A stretch of 64,000 nucleotides of DNA from Coffea arabica (lineage: Eukaryota; Streptophyta; Magnoliopsida; Gentianales; Rubiaceae): the NCBI RefSeq assembly GCF_036785885.1, contig NC_092323.1:23382501-23446500 (forward strand), written 5' to 3'. The notes below the pieces were generated by a model. The model was not told the origin of the DNA. It worked only from the letters and a program-made list of their open reading frames with translations, and made no database searches. Every line of letters begins with the position of its first letter. Position 1 is the stretch's first letter. A program made the translations under genes and the position numbers. Positions 13,251-25,264 of the stretch are shown here, in pieces.

Positions 13251-13463
13251 GGATTCAAGAAGAGGATTAGAGATGCAGCTGAGAGGTTTGACGTAATGAT
13301 TGAGAAGATTATAGAGGAACATCAAGAGACAAGGACGAAATGTCGGCATAACAATGATGCAGGTCAACAAATGAAGGATCTAGTTGATATATTGCTCGAT
13401 ATATCTGAAGACGAAAGCTCAGACATAAGACTGACAAGAGAGAACATCAAGGCTTTTATCCTG
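13251..13463 (+). pseudogene. Captured cytochrome P450 exon fragment (CYP93-like)
   Basis: A 71-codon open stretch between an acceptor-like site (TCAAACAG at 13243-13250) and a donor-like GTAAAA at 13464. The peptide begins GFKKRIRDAAERFD and ends KDLVDILLDISEDES followed by LTRENIKAFIL. This is the region just before the oxygen-binding I-helix of CYP93-type P450s. The haem-binding cysteine region and the N-terminal anchor are absent, so it cannot encode a P450. It sits inside the Harbinger-like element, which points to gene-fragment capture. The subfamily is judged from motif resemblance only. Confidence 0.65.
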
Positions 13464-14104
13464 GTAAAACTCATGGCTGCCTCCTCTTGTTTACTTTTAC
13501 CTTTTATTGTCACAGTTGATTTATGAAATGGAACTAGATTTCAGCAACAAGAATACTGTATCTACTACCATCAGGGTAGTCAATACATCAGACACAGGAT
13601 GTTCATCAAAATAGTCAAAGGTCGAAAACTAGATGATTGTTCATTTGATCTGCTCAAGAAATATACGGTACACACAACAATTTTGCAATTAAAGTATCCT
13701 AAATGCCCTGTTTTTGTGGCAAGTGGAGTGAGAGTGCTTAAATTTTCTGCATGCTCCAGTGACTTAGGAACTTTTTCTCGTTTCCTTGCTTCCATGTCCA
13801 TATCAGTGGCATGATACAAATATTATTCATTTTCATACTAAAAATACAAAAAGTTTCCTTAACAAGTAAATTCCTCAATTTTTCCAACCCGCAATGATCC
13901 ACAAGCAAAGAATATAGAAAAATAAAAAAACCCTTTTCCCATTTTTCATGCTAATTTCAAAAATACATGTAGATGAATATGCATCAACATCTAATAAAAT
14001 ATTTCACAACTACTTCACCAGCAATTGATTAATCATACAGAGGAGGCAGGGGAATAAACGTATATATTTTGAAAATTTTGTCAAATAAATTTGTTGCATA
14101 TGAC

Positions 14105-14198
14105 CTGCAGAGATTGAGCCCCGGAGATCCTGAACTGCCCTGTTGTTCAAGATGGCGTCCCAAACAGCTTTGTCGCAGGAGATCGAGGCCATCACGTT
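14105..14198 (-). pseudogene. Captured exon-like fragment, unknown plant protein
   Basis: On the minus strand a 94-base block lies between an acceptor-like TTGCAG and a donor-like GTCATA. It encodes NVMASISCDKAVWDAILNN followed by RAVQDLRGSISA. The DKAVWDA(I/V)(L/M)NN motif resembles a short conserved motif in uncharacterised plant proteins, but I cannot name the gene. It is opposite in strand to the P450 fragment, so at least two capture events or a rearrangement are needed. Confidence 0.45.
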
Positions 14199-14524
14199 CT
14201 GCAATTTAAGTACGCACCCTTTAGAGACAGAACTGAAAGAAAAATTCATGTGAAAATGAAGTTAAAAAACTTTCAAACTATAAGCTGATGTCTTTTAACA
14301 ATACATTCGATCCAGTACCATACATCCATTTTTCTGAGTAGAAGAGCAACAAGAAGGGCAGAAATGACTAAGTCATCAGCAGAATGAGATTTTAAAGAAT
14401 TACAAGGTAAGTGCGTCAATAACAAGAAATTACCCTCAAATCGATAAGGCCAATAATGGAGAATCCATGTACAAGGGATGCCCACAACATGTCGTGCTTA
14501 GAAGGCCATCACCGGCGATCATCT

Positions 14525-14806
14525 TTAGCTACAGCTATTGGATACACTAGATTTGAGCCAATTTATAGAAAGAAACCCTATAATTTCGCTCTTAGCATGC
14601 GTAAATGAGAGTAGATGTTCATTGTGGGAAGAGGCAGAGGAAGAAGATGAGTAAGAGGAGAGACAAGATGTGAGCGATGGAAGTACAGGTGGAGGCAGAG
14701 GAGGAAGGATGGGAGGAGGCGGAGAAGGAAGATGTGGAGGAGAAGGAGCTGCAAAAGAAGTGATAGTTGGTCTGTGACGAGAGAGAGAGAGGACTTTCAT
14801 TTTCAT
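14525..14806 (-). pseudogene. Captured first-exon-like fragment, Pro/Ser-rich
   Basis: A 93-codon minus-strand open frame starting MKMKVLSLSRHRPTITSFAA, followed by a proline-rich stretch and a serine-rich stretch. It lies upstream, on the same strand, of the fragment at 14105-14198 and could be the first exon of the same donor gene. Low-complexity composition limits confidence. No domain was recognised. Confidence 0.3.
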
Positions 14807-16321
14807 TTTTTTCTTTGATTATACAGAGACCCGTTTTATTGATTTAATCCACTTAGGATCCGCGTACTAACCCGAATAGAAGGTGAAATTATGGAATTAG
14901 AATTGTGATTCTTAGGTCTTACCAAAGAATTGAATTTGTGGAATTGATGGCCCATAGAATTCGAATTGAATTCTAATTCTCTGGCATTGACTGTCTCCAA
15001 ACTGAAGATTTGGAATTGGGATCCCAATTTCAATTCTAAACCCCAATTCTACGGGGAACCAAACATACCCTAAGATGAATTTAGATCATGCATTGAGGTC
15101 TTCATATTAGTTTTAGATAATTAATAGATGAAAGGATGTCTGAAGTGATCATAATAGAGTTTAAAAGAAAGAGAATGTAGAGAAGGTACGGAAATAAATG
15201 AGTTATCATACAAGAATATGAAAGAAGTGAAAAAAGATGCAAGGAAATAGACTGGAAACTTATTTAAAAAAAAAAGAAAAGAATCCATATTTAAATCCAT
15301 ATCAATATCATACAATGATAAATGAAAAAGATTAGCTTACAAATTACCACTAATTGCATACATTACATATGCAATATCTTTTTAGTCTATGATAATTAAG
15401 GGTTTTCAAAATATCCCAAATGTTCCCAAAAAGAAACTTAATAATCTAAATAATGCAGCAAAATAGTTCTGTGAGTTTTTCACTATAGAGAAAAAGATTA
15501 CGTTCCTACACTTTATGGTTATGCATGCCATTGATAGCATTCCAAATAATTGCTACATATTTTATATGAAACAAGAAGTGGTTGGTGATGGTACATAAGT
15601 CTTGCAATGTTTTCTGAGCTTTAATATTGATAGATCCTAGCTTTTGGAGATGGAACATTGTTATTTGTATTGTATTTTTTTCTCTTCCTAATTTGAAATG
15701 CATTAGGTTGCCTTATATAGTATGCCTTTCACTACTCTTTTTGTTTAATCGATACAAGTTGGTATAAAAGGTAAAGTGGGTGAAACTAATAAAAAGCTAG
15801 ATAGAGAAGCGAATAAAAATGCCATTGCAAAAGTTTAGAAGAGATATACAAATGTCTTAATTGATTGATGTTGATGTGGTAGAGTTGCTTGCAGTTTCTA
15901 TTCTTGTGGTTAATTCTTGAATTTTTTTTAATTGTAAAACCTGGTAAAGCCTTTTCATTGATTGTGAAAATTGTTCATAATTTAGGGACATTTTTCAATC
16001 AGGGTCTCGATTTTTCTTTAGAAATGCAAAAGAGGGCTACAAAAACAGATTTCAGACATCTAGTATGGCCCCTAATCAGGAGTTAGGTGCTCGAATTGGT
16101 AAACTTCCAATTGGCATAGAGGGGTATAATAGAGGTAACCTTGCAAAGAAATAAAAAAGACAAGTAGTAGCATCCAAGAAAGAAAAAGTTAGAGCAAAAT
16201 TAACTCATACAAATGACTTACACCTTGATGATGGAGATCACGTTTCAATCCATGAAAAATCTGATTTTATGCTATCAAATGAGCTAAACGTAGTGCATAA
16301 TTCCTCTAATAAAGCTAGTGC

Positions 16322-17561
16322 TAACGAGTACGGGATATGCATATAATAATTAAACTTATTTCACAGTCAATTTTTATATTTATCAAATCATAAATACCCC
16401 ACACGTGATTTTCTATAAGTATATAGGTCGAGATTGAGTATAGAGTATTAAGCGTCGAATCCATAAGGAAATTTGCACAATTACCGGTACTACTAAAGTT
16501 TCTCTATTATTTAGACGATCAACAAATAAAAAAAAAAATAACACTATGCTAAACTATGCAAGAAAATAGCAAATGAATGCTATTTTCTCTCTCTAACAAA
16601 AATGTAGTTCTTAGCTAGTTTCTTAGTTCTTTAGTTAGAGTAGTGTAGGATAATTTAAGTTAGCTAGTTTCATCCATTTCTTGTGTGGAGCTAAACTTGG
16701 ATGCAGATTAAAGAGTAAGATGAAGAGTTTGATCTTATGTGATTAGGGTGATATTTCTTCTACTACTTTCTCACTTGTATTGGATTTCATATTTAGTTAT
16801 TATACAAGTTTGGATTCTATGTTTATTATATGTTTCTAAAGTTCATGTCTTGGGTTTTGGTTAAACTTTCTATGATTGTATTATGATAATTTTTTGGCTA
16901 TTTAATACTATTATTTTGAACAATTTATTTAGCACTTTTACTTTTTAAAATCATGATTAATTTGGTACAATTAATTGTGATTTTCTAAATGTGTTATTCC
17001 TTAAATGAAAATTGGGATTTAATACTAGTTTAAGAAGTGCTAAATTTAGGAAGTACACACACTAGAGTAGATGTGCATTTTTATGATTTTAGTAATTTAT
17101 TTCATATAATTTCATAGAAATAATGAATTTGTAATTAATTTTATACCCATGAGAGTAGATTGACTTAGTTACAAGTATAGTTGATTCACTACGAGAGTAG
17201 GTTTCACATGTACAAAAAAATTATGCCATAACTAACCAAAATAATAATACTCAATAATCCAAAAATTACATTTGCATGAATAGTTAGGAATATCATGACC
17301 TAGGGAGTTTTCATTTGTTATTTTCTTACATAGTTTAGTATAGTTTTATTTCCTTTGATTTGTTGATCGTCTAAATAGTAGAGAAACTTTAGTAGTACTG
17401 GTAATTGTCCAATCTTCATGTGGATTCGACCCTTAATACTCTATACTCAATTTCAATCTGTATACTTGTAGAAAATTGTGTATGGAGTATTTAAGATTTT
17501 ATAAATGTAAAACTTAACTGTAAAATGAGTTTATTATTGTATGTATACCTCACGCTCGTCA
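16322..17561. mobile_element. LTR-like/foldback insertion inside the MULE gene
   Basis: A 1240-bp insertion flanked by the 5-bp duplication AGTGC (16317-16321 and 17562-17566). Removing it with one AGTGC restores the MULE reading frame. About 200 bp at the left end (16322-16527) is an inverted copy of the right end (17361-17561), giving long terminal inverted repeats. The remainder is related to 1705-2638 of the first LTR-like insertion. A 5-bp duplication and CA at the right end suit an LTR element. The long inverted ends suggest a rearranged, foldback-type derivative. Confidence 0.6.
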
Positions 17562-17736
17562 AGTGCAAGAATAAAATTCAAACTACTGAGGTTCAAACTA
17601 GAAATTGGCATGAAAGACCCAAAATTTTATTTTGGTCAACAATTTGATGATAAGCATAAGTTCAAGATGGCAGTGGACAATTATGCAATCAAATAAGACA
17701 AGGACATTAAGTGGGTAAAATAGGATAAGCAGAGAA

Positions 17737-20700
17737 TAGGCCTGTCAACGGGCCAGGTCCGGGCCGGAATGCATATATCCGGACCCGGACCCGTTATACT
17801 AGATTAGTTCCGGATTCGGCCCGAATACCCGACGGGTCTTCTAATCTGTCACCGGACCCGTACCCGACGGGTCCCGAATCCGGGCCGGGTCTACCCGCCA
17901 ATCAGACCCGTTAAAAATCTGTTCAAGTAACTCCTGGAAAATGCAAACTATTGAGAATGCAAACCTGTTCTACGGTAGTTTTACCGTAGTTTTTCAACAG
18001 AATGCAAACTTTTGCAAACTATTGAGAATGCAAACCTTGTTCTACCGTAGAACAAGAAGAAAACAGCATGTAGCAAACTATTTCATATAATCTAATCCAA
18101 CAAACACAAGGATTTAAAAAGTCCAACATCCAACAAATTACAATTTCAACAAAGCCAATATTAGCAACAAAGCCAATATGACATCCAACAAATTACAATT
18201 TCTAAAAAGTCCAATCAAACATAAATTCCAAATACATCAACCAACTAATGAAGTCCTGTAGATTACAATAGTCTTCATGGCTCTCATGTTTCACAATTTT
18301 CTGCAACAAAAACAAGGATACAACATATTTGTAAACAAATTACTAACTAATACAAAAAAAAAATTAGGTAAGAAAGAAATCAAATTGGCCTTACTCAAAT
18401 ACATCACCCTAACTTGGGAACTTTAGAAGAATCACCCAAATCTTCTCCAAATACTTCTAAGAAAACAAAAAGAAAGAAAGTAGATTAGTCTTTCTAGAGT
18501 AACTCAACCAAACAAACTTGTAATATGGATTTAAAAAGAAAAAACAACAAAAGAAACATAAACATGAAGGACTTACTTCTTTTCTTTTTCAAAGGTAACC
18601 AATCTCCAGTTGTTATCAAAGCTTCGACCACATCAGGAAGCAAAGCAGCACGGGTCTCATCAATTACCCTTCCGCCAACGCTAAATGCTGATTCCGATGC
18701 CACAGTAGTAGCTGGAATTGCAAGAATATCACGAGCCATCTTGCTAAGAATAGGCAATTTTGGACTGTTTGCCTTCCACCAGCCTAGTATGTCAAAATCA
18801 TCTTTTCTTGGAAATACAGGCTCGTCCAAGTATGACTGCAATTCAGATTTTTGGCTAGCAAGAATAGTAGAAGAACATGATTGCTGATACCATTTGTCAA
18901 AATCAGACAACTCATCATCATCATCTTCTACGTCTATATTTTTGTTACCACAACTAGAAGTCCCTTCTCCTATATTATCTCCAACATAACTCAAAAAAGG
19001 AGCAAGGTCACCTCCATATTCAACAAACAAGTCAGCAATAGCATTACGAACTCTATCCACATATCTTTCACCACCTTCTCCATAAAGTTCATTGTAATAA
19101 TACTCTACTAAAGCCAACTTAAATCTAGGATCAAGCACCACAGCAATAGCTAGCACCAAAGAACATTCTTCCCAATATTTCTCAAATTTTGCTTTCATTG
19201 GAATAGCCATTTCTCGAATAAAATCATGCTCACTAACTTCCCACTGCCTCATCTTAATACGAATATTACATATATCAGGAAAAAAAACATTTGCTGTGGG
19301 AAAATTAGAACCACTAAAATGACATGTGGCTTCATAAAATTTTTTCAAACAACCATGAACAACACTAGCCACTTTCCAATCATTTTCTGAAGGATTGAAC
19401 TTGTAATTTCTGTCCATTTGTTCTAAACGACAAAAAGCTTCCTTCAAAGGCAAAGCAGTCTCAAGCATCAAGAATGTAGAATTCCATCTATTTTGAACAT
19501 CCATACCCACTTTTTTTTTTATTTTTCAGCTTGCATTGATTAATTGCATTCTCAAACTTTTGACAAGAAGAAGTAGACCTTTTCAAGTACTTTAAGGTCT
19601 CTCGAATCTTATGAAGCAATTTTCCAACAATAGCTAACCCATCTTGCACAATCAAATTAAGAATATGTGCACTACATCGAACATGAAAAAGATCACCTCC
19701 TAAATTGAGCAATGACTTATCCAACAGCCATGATTTCAAACATTTAACCATTGAATCATTTGAAGATGCATTATCAACAACAACAGAGATCAGCTTCTTA
19801 TCAATGTTCCATTCCAAGATGATATCAGAAATAAATCTAAATAATGTTTCACCATCATGAGGATATGGAACAGATTTAAAAGCAATAATTTTCTTTTTCA
19901 ATTCCCAATGTTCATTGACATAATGAGCTGTCAAACAGGCATAGGCAAAATTTTGGTGATCTGATGTCCAAAGATCAGTAGTTAGACTTATCTTACCATC
20001 AAAATCATCCAAATACTTATACAATTTTGCCTTTTCTTCTTTATAAACACTAATCACATCTGCCCTGGCTGTATTTCGAGAAATCAGCTTAAAATTTGGC
20101 TCCAAATTATTCAGAAAAATCTCAAAGTACTCATGCTCAACTATGTTAAAAGGATAGTTGTGTTTTATTATAGCTCTAGCCAAATCCATTCTACTTCTCT
20201 CTTGATCAAACTTGAAAGTTTGAACTTTAACTTTATCCTCCAAAGCATTTTTAGCCAACTGAAGTACTTGCTGCCCCCCACTCCTATGTCTTCTAGCAAT
20301 GCAATTATCTATGTGTTTTTTCAAATGGCTTGTCCCGCATGAGCTATCCCCGGCCATTTTTTTTTTACAATGCTTACATACGGCAACAATACCAGTAGCA
20401 GTCTTAACTCTATCCATATCAAACCATACCTTAGATGTTAATTTCTTTTCCCTAGGTTTCTTACACGAATCATCTTCCTTCACCTCCTCCTCTTCCGAAT
20501 CCAAAATGGCAACCTCATTCTCATCAGCTGTGCTACTTGGTCCTGTTGGATTACTCGGCAAAGATGACATCCTGCAATTAGTGAATAACATAATTTATTA
20601 GATAAACATGGTACAAGACAAATTCCTTAGAATGTTGCATTCAAAATCCAGTGAATGCAAAAAATCTAAACAGCAGAATGCAAAATTTTTAGCACGAGTA

Positions 20701-22191
20701 TAAGATGTACTGTCCAGGAATTTATGATGCACCAGATTCTTGAGTTTATTAACATTCCAGCCATATCAGAAGAGTAAAGCTCATTAAGATATTAACTGGC
20801 CTTGTTATTATGTTTTTATAGGACTATAACACATAAATTGCAGCAAAGCTCAACGCGAAGTCTTATCATTAGCAAGCCATTGATGATAACACCAAATTGC
20901 AGTTTTAATAGAGGGGAAACAAATTCCTTTCTCTTATATTTGTTAATTGACAATCCGAGAAGATGACAAATGATCCGAAAAGTGTTTCTATCCCTTCATT
21001 CTTTGAAATGTAAGCTCAGACCAATTCTGAGGAATAAAATTCCAGATCTTCTAGCAATGCAATTAATCATGCGTGCAATCATCCAATGATCCAATGACAT
21101 AACCTATGTACTTAGTGAATAAGTACAGCAAGATCAGAACAAAGAAACTGAAACAGAGAACAAAGAACAAAACTGAATAGCTAGTCTCGAGATTATTCTA
21201 GTAAACTGAAACAGAGAACAAAACTACCCAACTAATAAAAATTCCACCGCTATTTTCCTCCATAAATTCCAACATTTTCCCGTCAACATAATCTGGCAAC
21301 TTATTTAAAAAAATAAGTACAGCAACATCAGAAATATAAGTACAGAGGGCCGAAAAAAATAAGTACAGCAACATCAGAAATATACTAACAAAATTTAAAA
21401 AAAAAAGAAATTGATGAGACATATATACAGAGGGCCGAAAAAGAAATTGATGATACATATAAACAGAGGGCCGAAGGGATCAAGTTTACTTGTTAAGATA
21501 GAACTTCGTGCTGAGCACCGACGGCAAATCGGCAAGTCCGCAAGAGCAGCCAAGCAGGAAGACCGAAGACGCCAAAGACTGGAGTAGTTGACTGAGAAGC
21601 CGAGCAGTCGGCAAAAGCAGCGGCGGCAGCCGAGCAGGAACTCCAGGAAGACTGAAGACGGCGAGGAGGCGAAGAGCCGAAGACTGGAGTGTGGAGTGAA
21701 CTGTGAAGAGTAGATTGAAGATTAGACGATTAGGTTTAGAAATTAGATGACTCGTTTGGTTTAGACGTTTAGTCCTTTTCGGTCAGACTCAAACTTCAGT
21801 CAATTTCCTGAAAATTGCAGATCTGGTGAGTGGTGGTGGTGGAGGCGCGACTCAGGAGTTGGGAGGCAGAGGAGAAAAATGGTCGCTGGGGCTGGGTAAG
21901 GAGCAAAGGAAAAGAGAGTGCGGCGGCGGTGGGTTACGTGGGTATTAGACTATTAGGGATTTAGGGTTGAACAAAATTGGGTATATATTTTTAATTATTA
22001 ATTAATTAAAAAATGGGTTCGGGTCCTATACGGGTCGGAACGGCATATTCCGTATCCTACCCGCAAATCTATTAGGTTAAACGGGTCCGGGTCCGGGTCC
22101 GGGTCCCGGAACTATATGCCTACCCGTACCCGTCAAATATTGGCGGGTCCGGGCCGGGTCCGGGTCCAGACCCGGACCGTTGACAGCCCTA
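17737..22191 (-). mobile_element. hAT transposon, nearly intact, 4455 bp
   Basis: Terminal inverted repeats TAGGCCTGTCAACGGGCC (left) and TAGGGCTGTCAACGGTCC (right, other strand) are flanked by a perfect 8-bp target duplication GCAGAGAA (17729-17736 and 22192-22199). Both ends hold clusters of CGGGTCCGGGTC words on alternating strands, likely transposase-binding sites. The internal gene at 18494-20591 encodes a BED/hATC transposase on the minus strand. The element sits in the MULE pseudogene, whose frame runs on across the insertion site. Clean ends and a near-complete gene suggest it is one of the younger insertions here. Confidence 0.93.
18494..20591 (-). pseudogene. hAT transposase (BED zinc finger, RNase H-like, hATC), one frameshift
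   Basis: Two overlapping minus-strand frames of 367 and 338 residues together cover a full-length plant hAT transposase of about 690 residues. The first has an acidic N-terminus, a BED zinc finger (VCKHCKKKM...HLKKH), SLTTDLWTSDHQNFAY holding the first catalytic Asp, and SVVVDNASSNDSM holding the second. The second has the C-terminal part, with LDPRFKLALVEYYY and the hATC dimerisation segment around WWKANSPKLPILSKMARDIL and SESAFSVGGRVI. The frames join at a run of ten T (19511-19520), so one base gained or lost there explains the break. The true start is probably the Met at 20570, because TAATTGCAG just upstream looks like a 3' splice site. It resembles RICESLEEPER/DAYSLEEPER-type proteins. 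Confidence 0.85.
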
Positions 22192-22802
22192 GCAGAGAAT
22201 AAGGGTGAAATATAAGGCTACTCATTGTGAGTATATAGTTTGATTCTAAAATTGAAGAAGGTAATGACTCATTTGCTATCAAAATAATGGGACTAGCATA
22301 TACATGAGGCAAAAACTCTTAAGAGAGCTACCTCAGATTTCTTGGCAAGAAGGTATGTAGACTTTCTAAGGCTGAACAAGAGACTAATAGTGAAAGAATT
22401 TAAAGATGAGGTATATAGAGAACTGAATGTGCATATCACCAAAACTTATGATTGTAAGATGTTCATGAAAGCAAAGATCTTGATCTATGGGAGTTACAAA
22501 GATCTATACAAGAGACTATGAGATTACTATGATAAATTGATAATGAAAAATTCAGATTCTATAGTGTATATGGAGACAACATTAGATGAAGAAAGTGAAA
22601 AAGATTTCAGAGGGCTACAACATTAGATGAAAAGAAATTCGGGTTTCATAGTGTTAACAATCTTTTCTCATCTCATCGATTCTCGAATAAACTATCTATG
22701 TTCCTTTTACTATATTTTCATCTTTAACTCTATTATACTATAATAGTTAAAATGTATTCCAGATGATAACTAGCCCAAAAATCAAACCAATGTTTGGCCT
22801 TT

Positions 22803-23135
22803 TACGTAATTATAGATAGTATCGTAATTTTAGCTCATTTTTTCATTTCATTATATTTTTAGTTTTCTATTTAGTTTAGGACCAATCATCTATAATAAGG
22901 ATATATCTATGGTTTTATTACATAGATTTAGACATATTTTATCAAAATTTCAACACCTTCGTGTTGGATTATTCCTATTCTTAAGAGTTCTCAAGTTTTA
23001 GATTCTTATTGAATTTTGTGTGGGTTCTTGTTGAATCATGATTTTTCCTTTAGAATTGATCATGAATCATCATTGGTTCATTTATTCAGATTAGTTTGTG
23101 TAACTATTCCCATTCCTATACTTTTACTACCGCGT
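22803..23135 (+). repeat. Direct repeat, left copy (possible LTR of a decayed element)
   Basis: About 330 bp repeated in the same orientation at 24447-24780 with moderate divergence. The repeat holds a TATA-like run in the other copy (CTTATAAATAGGGATA at about 24535) and the shared block TTATTCAGATTAGTTTGTGT near its end. Together with the 1.3 kb between them, the pair looks like a short LTR element. Clear TG/CA ends, target duplication and primer site were not found. Confidence 0.4.
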
Positions 23136-24446
23136 TAGCTAACACTAGAGCAAGTTTCTCCTACAATGATTGATTGTTGTAACATTTCACCAGAATCATT
23201 GGTTTGATTGTACTATGCTACTGTACGACAATATCTCGTAAGTATTTGATAGGCTTGAAATACAAGACTACTTCAAGAGATGTGTTTGTGATGAGCATGC
23301 GGTTGCAAAACAATGACGTAGGCGATGTATTCGTAATAGATATGCAATTAAGAGGTTCACTCCTGACGAATCTACTATTCATACTATCTCTCCACCCTCT
23401 CGTAATTATCAAATTTATGAGACCAGTAACCAAATCAACCAAAATCATCATCAGACCTGTGAGACTAAAATACTAGTTATTGTAGCAAAATTTGAGTTAG
23501 AAAAGAGAAGTTTGAAATCAAATAGAAGCAATAATTTGTTTGTGAGCTTGAGATTGAGAAGGAGGAATATATCTATGATCCCAATGGAGAAAATGAAGAA
23601 GTTGAATTTTCTTCATACTTGTCTATGATAATATCTGAAGTAGATCTTGATTCTCTAACTATGAAACTCGAGAGTTAGAAGAATTTCAAATTTTGGAGAT
23701 TGAAGAATTTTTTTTATGGATAATTCGCTAACAAATTTGGCCCTAAAGGGTTCATTGTCTAATAATTCAATGGATACAATTATTTTCTCAAGTCAATAAA
23801 ATATTACTCCTGGTGAGAAAATTATTGTTGGCTAATCTTTTTTTATTGAAATATTTTTTGCATAGACTCATATCAAGTTTTTTATCAACAAGGGAAAAAT
23901 AATCAAATTTATCTTGACCATGAAAGATAAGGAAGCTATTGGTTTTGTAATTTTTTCAAGATCATATACAACTTCATGTGTTCATAATTAAATGCAAAAA
24001 TTTGTATGCAACCTTAGGTCCTACAAGATTTATGGAGGAGTCGTGGCTATTTCTTCTTATGGTTACTATATCAAGCTTTTTCATGGAATTCAAGGATGAG
24101 TTTTTCTTAAATGGGAGAGTCTGATACAAAACAAAAAATCCTAGGTTTAAGAACCCGTTGTCCGTATCCATTGATAATCGTTTAAAATTTTTAATTAGGA
24201 TATTTTCTATAATTTTATTGATATGTGTATTTATCTTTATTAGGATTATTATTGTTATTATTAGTGTAATTGTGATGGCAAAGGAATATCCAAACGGAAT
24301 TGAATTGAGGAGTAGAAAAGAGGACTAATCATTTGGAATTTGCAAAAGTCTAACCCTATGACTGGACACAAGCATGGCACCTGACTTCATTCAGGATGTA
24401 ATCTAAATGATGTCCAATCCAATGGTCAGGCTAATTTCTAACTTCT
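23136..24446. other. Spacer between the direct repeats, no gene recognised
   Basis: About 1.3 kb with broken reading frames only. Short open stretches (for example the acidic one near 23540-23680) have no recognisable motif. If the flanking repeats are LTRs this would be a degenerate internal region. Confidence 0.35.
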
Positions 24447-24780
24447 GACATCATTGTAGACAACATCGTAGTTTTAGCACATTTTTTCAACTTTTATTGT
24501 GCTTTTCATCTCTTATTTAGCTAAGAACTTGTCACTTATAAATAGGGATATACTTAAGGTTTTATTACATAGATTTTGACATATTTTGTCAAAACTTTAA
24601 CACCTTCATATTGAATTATTCCTATTCTTGAGAGTTTCAAGTGTCAGATTATTGATGAATTTTATGTGTACTCTTGTTGAATGATGATTTTTCCTTTAAG
24701 GTTAATCGTGAATCATTTTTGATTTATTTATTCAGATTAGTTTGTGTAACTATTCATGTTCTTATGCTTCCGCTATCATG
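24447..24780 (+). repeat. Direct repeat, right copy (possible LTR)
   Basis: The partner of 22803-23135. It includes a TATA-like motif at about 24537 and the same TTATTCAGATTAGTTTGTGT block near its 3' end. Confidence 0.4.
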
Positions 24781-25264
24781 TTATCTTCTTTCTTCAAATT
24801 CTTTGTATTTTTTCTCTAATTTTTGGATAAGAAATGTGTCTTCTAACAAATCCTTGTACTATTCTTTTTCCACTGTAATTTGCAATCTAGATTTATGTCA
24901 TCTCCTTTCAAAATAATTTTCTATTTTTTCATAGAATAACAAAAAAAATGTTGCTATCTCTTTTTTCAAATTCTACTCTATTCCTTCTTCTGCATCTTAT
25001 TAGTTTAGATATTTAGTGAGAAAGTGTGAGAGAGACTTTTGTGTAGTTGAAATATTAATGAGAGTCAAAGAAAAGCAAATGTATAAAATATCAAATTTTG
25101 TGAAATTAAAAACTGATTGCAACTTTTTGCACTAAATAGGACAATTTTACAAAATGAATTCCACTATTTGTTAACTTTCATTTGTTGGCTTATATATTTC
25201 AGTTTTTATCTTTTCCTTTAAATAAATGAAATGACATCACTTGGTTGATTTCTTGTTCCCATTA

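Larger units (their letters stand above)
11708..15070. mobile_element. PIF/Harbinger-like non-autonomous element carrying gene fragments
   Basis: A 3363-bp insertion in repeat R. The ends are GGGTGCGTTTGCTTCTATAG and, on the other strand, GGGTATGTTTGGTTCC. Subterminal GAATTGGAATTC-type words are found on both sides. It is flanked by the 3-bp duplication TAA (11705-11707 and 15071-15073), typical of PIF/Harbinger. The uninterrupted copy of R at about 26320 confirms both junctions. There is no transposase inside. Instead it holds exon-like pieces of host genes on both strands (13251-13463, 14105-14198, 14525-14806). Confidence 0.75.
10680..16080. repeat. Repeat R, copy 1 (interrupted)
   Basis: About 2 kb of AT-rich DNA repeated in the same orientation at 25265-27300. 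Matching landmarks include the GGCTGAATTAGGG block (10697 and 25270), the TATACCACTTCTTTCTTG block (10785 and 25353) and the GAGTTTAAAAGAAAGAGAAT block (15157 and 26405). Copy 1 is split by the Harbinger-like element at 11708-15070. At that point copy 2 is continuous. Copy 1 runs directly into the MULE transposase remnant, so R may be the 5' part of that MULE. This is inference. Confidence 0.65.
16155..22630 (+). pseudogene. Mutator-like (MULE) transposase pseudogene, N-terminal part, in three pieces
   Basis: Three segments (16155-16321, 17567-17736, 22200-22630) read as one transposase once two insertions are skipped. The first ends in ...NVVHNSSNKASA. The second continues with FGQQFDDKHKFKMAVDNYAI and DKDIKWVK, the MuDR N-terminal domain. 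The third has VKYKATHCEYIV, then RRYVDFLRLNKRLIVKEFKD and VHITKTYDCKMFMKAK, up to ETTLDEESEKDF. Several in-frame stops (for example inside AIK*DKD, WVK*DK and KRL*DYY) and a frame change show decay. The catalytic DDE and SWIM zinc-finger regions are missing. The target duplications of both insertions lie within codons, and the coding frame resumes exactly after each insertion. Confidence 0.75.

Noticed and set aside
13580..13819. Overlapping 70-79 codon frames on both strands
   Set aside because: No motif; they lie within the Harbinger-like element beside the P450 fragment and are mirror frames of each other.
18525..20601. Plus-strand open frames of 60-120 codons
   Set aside because: Antisense shadows of the hAT transposase gene.
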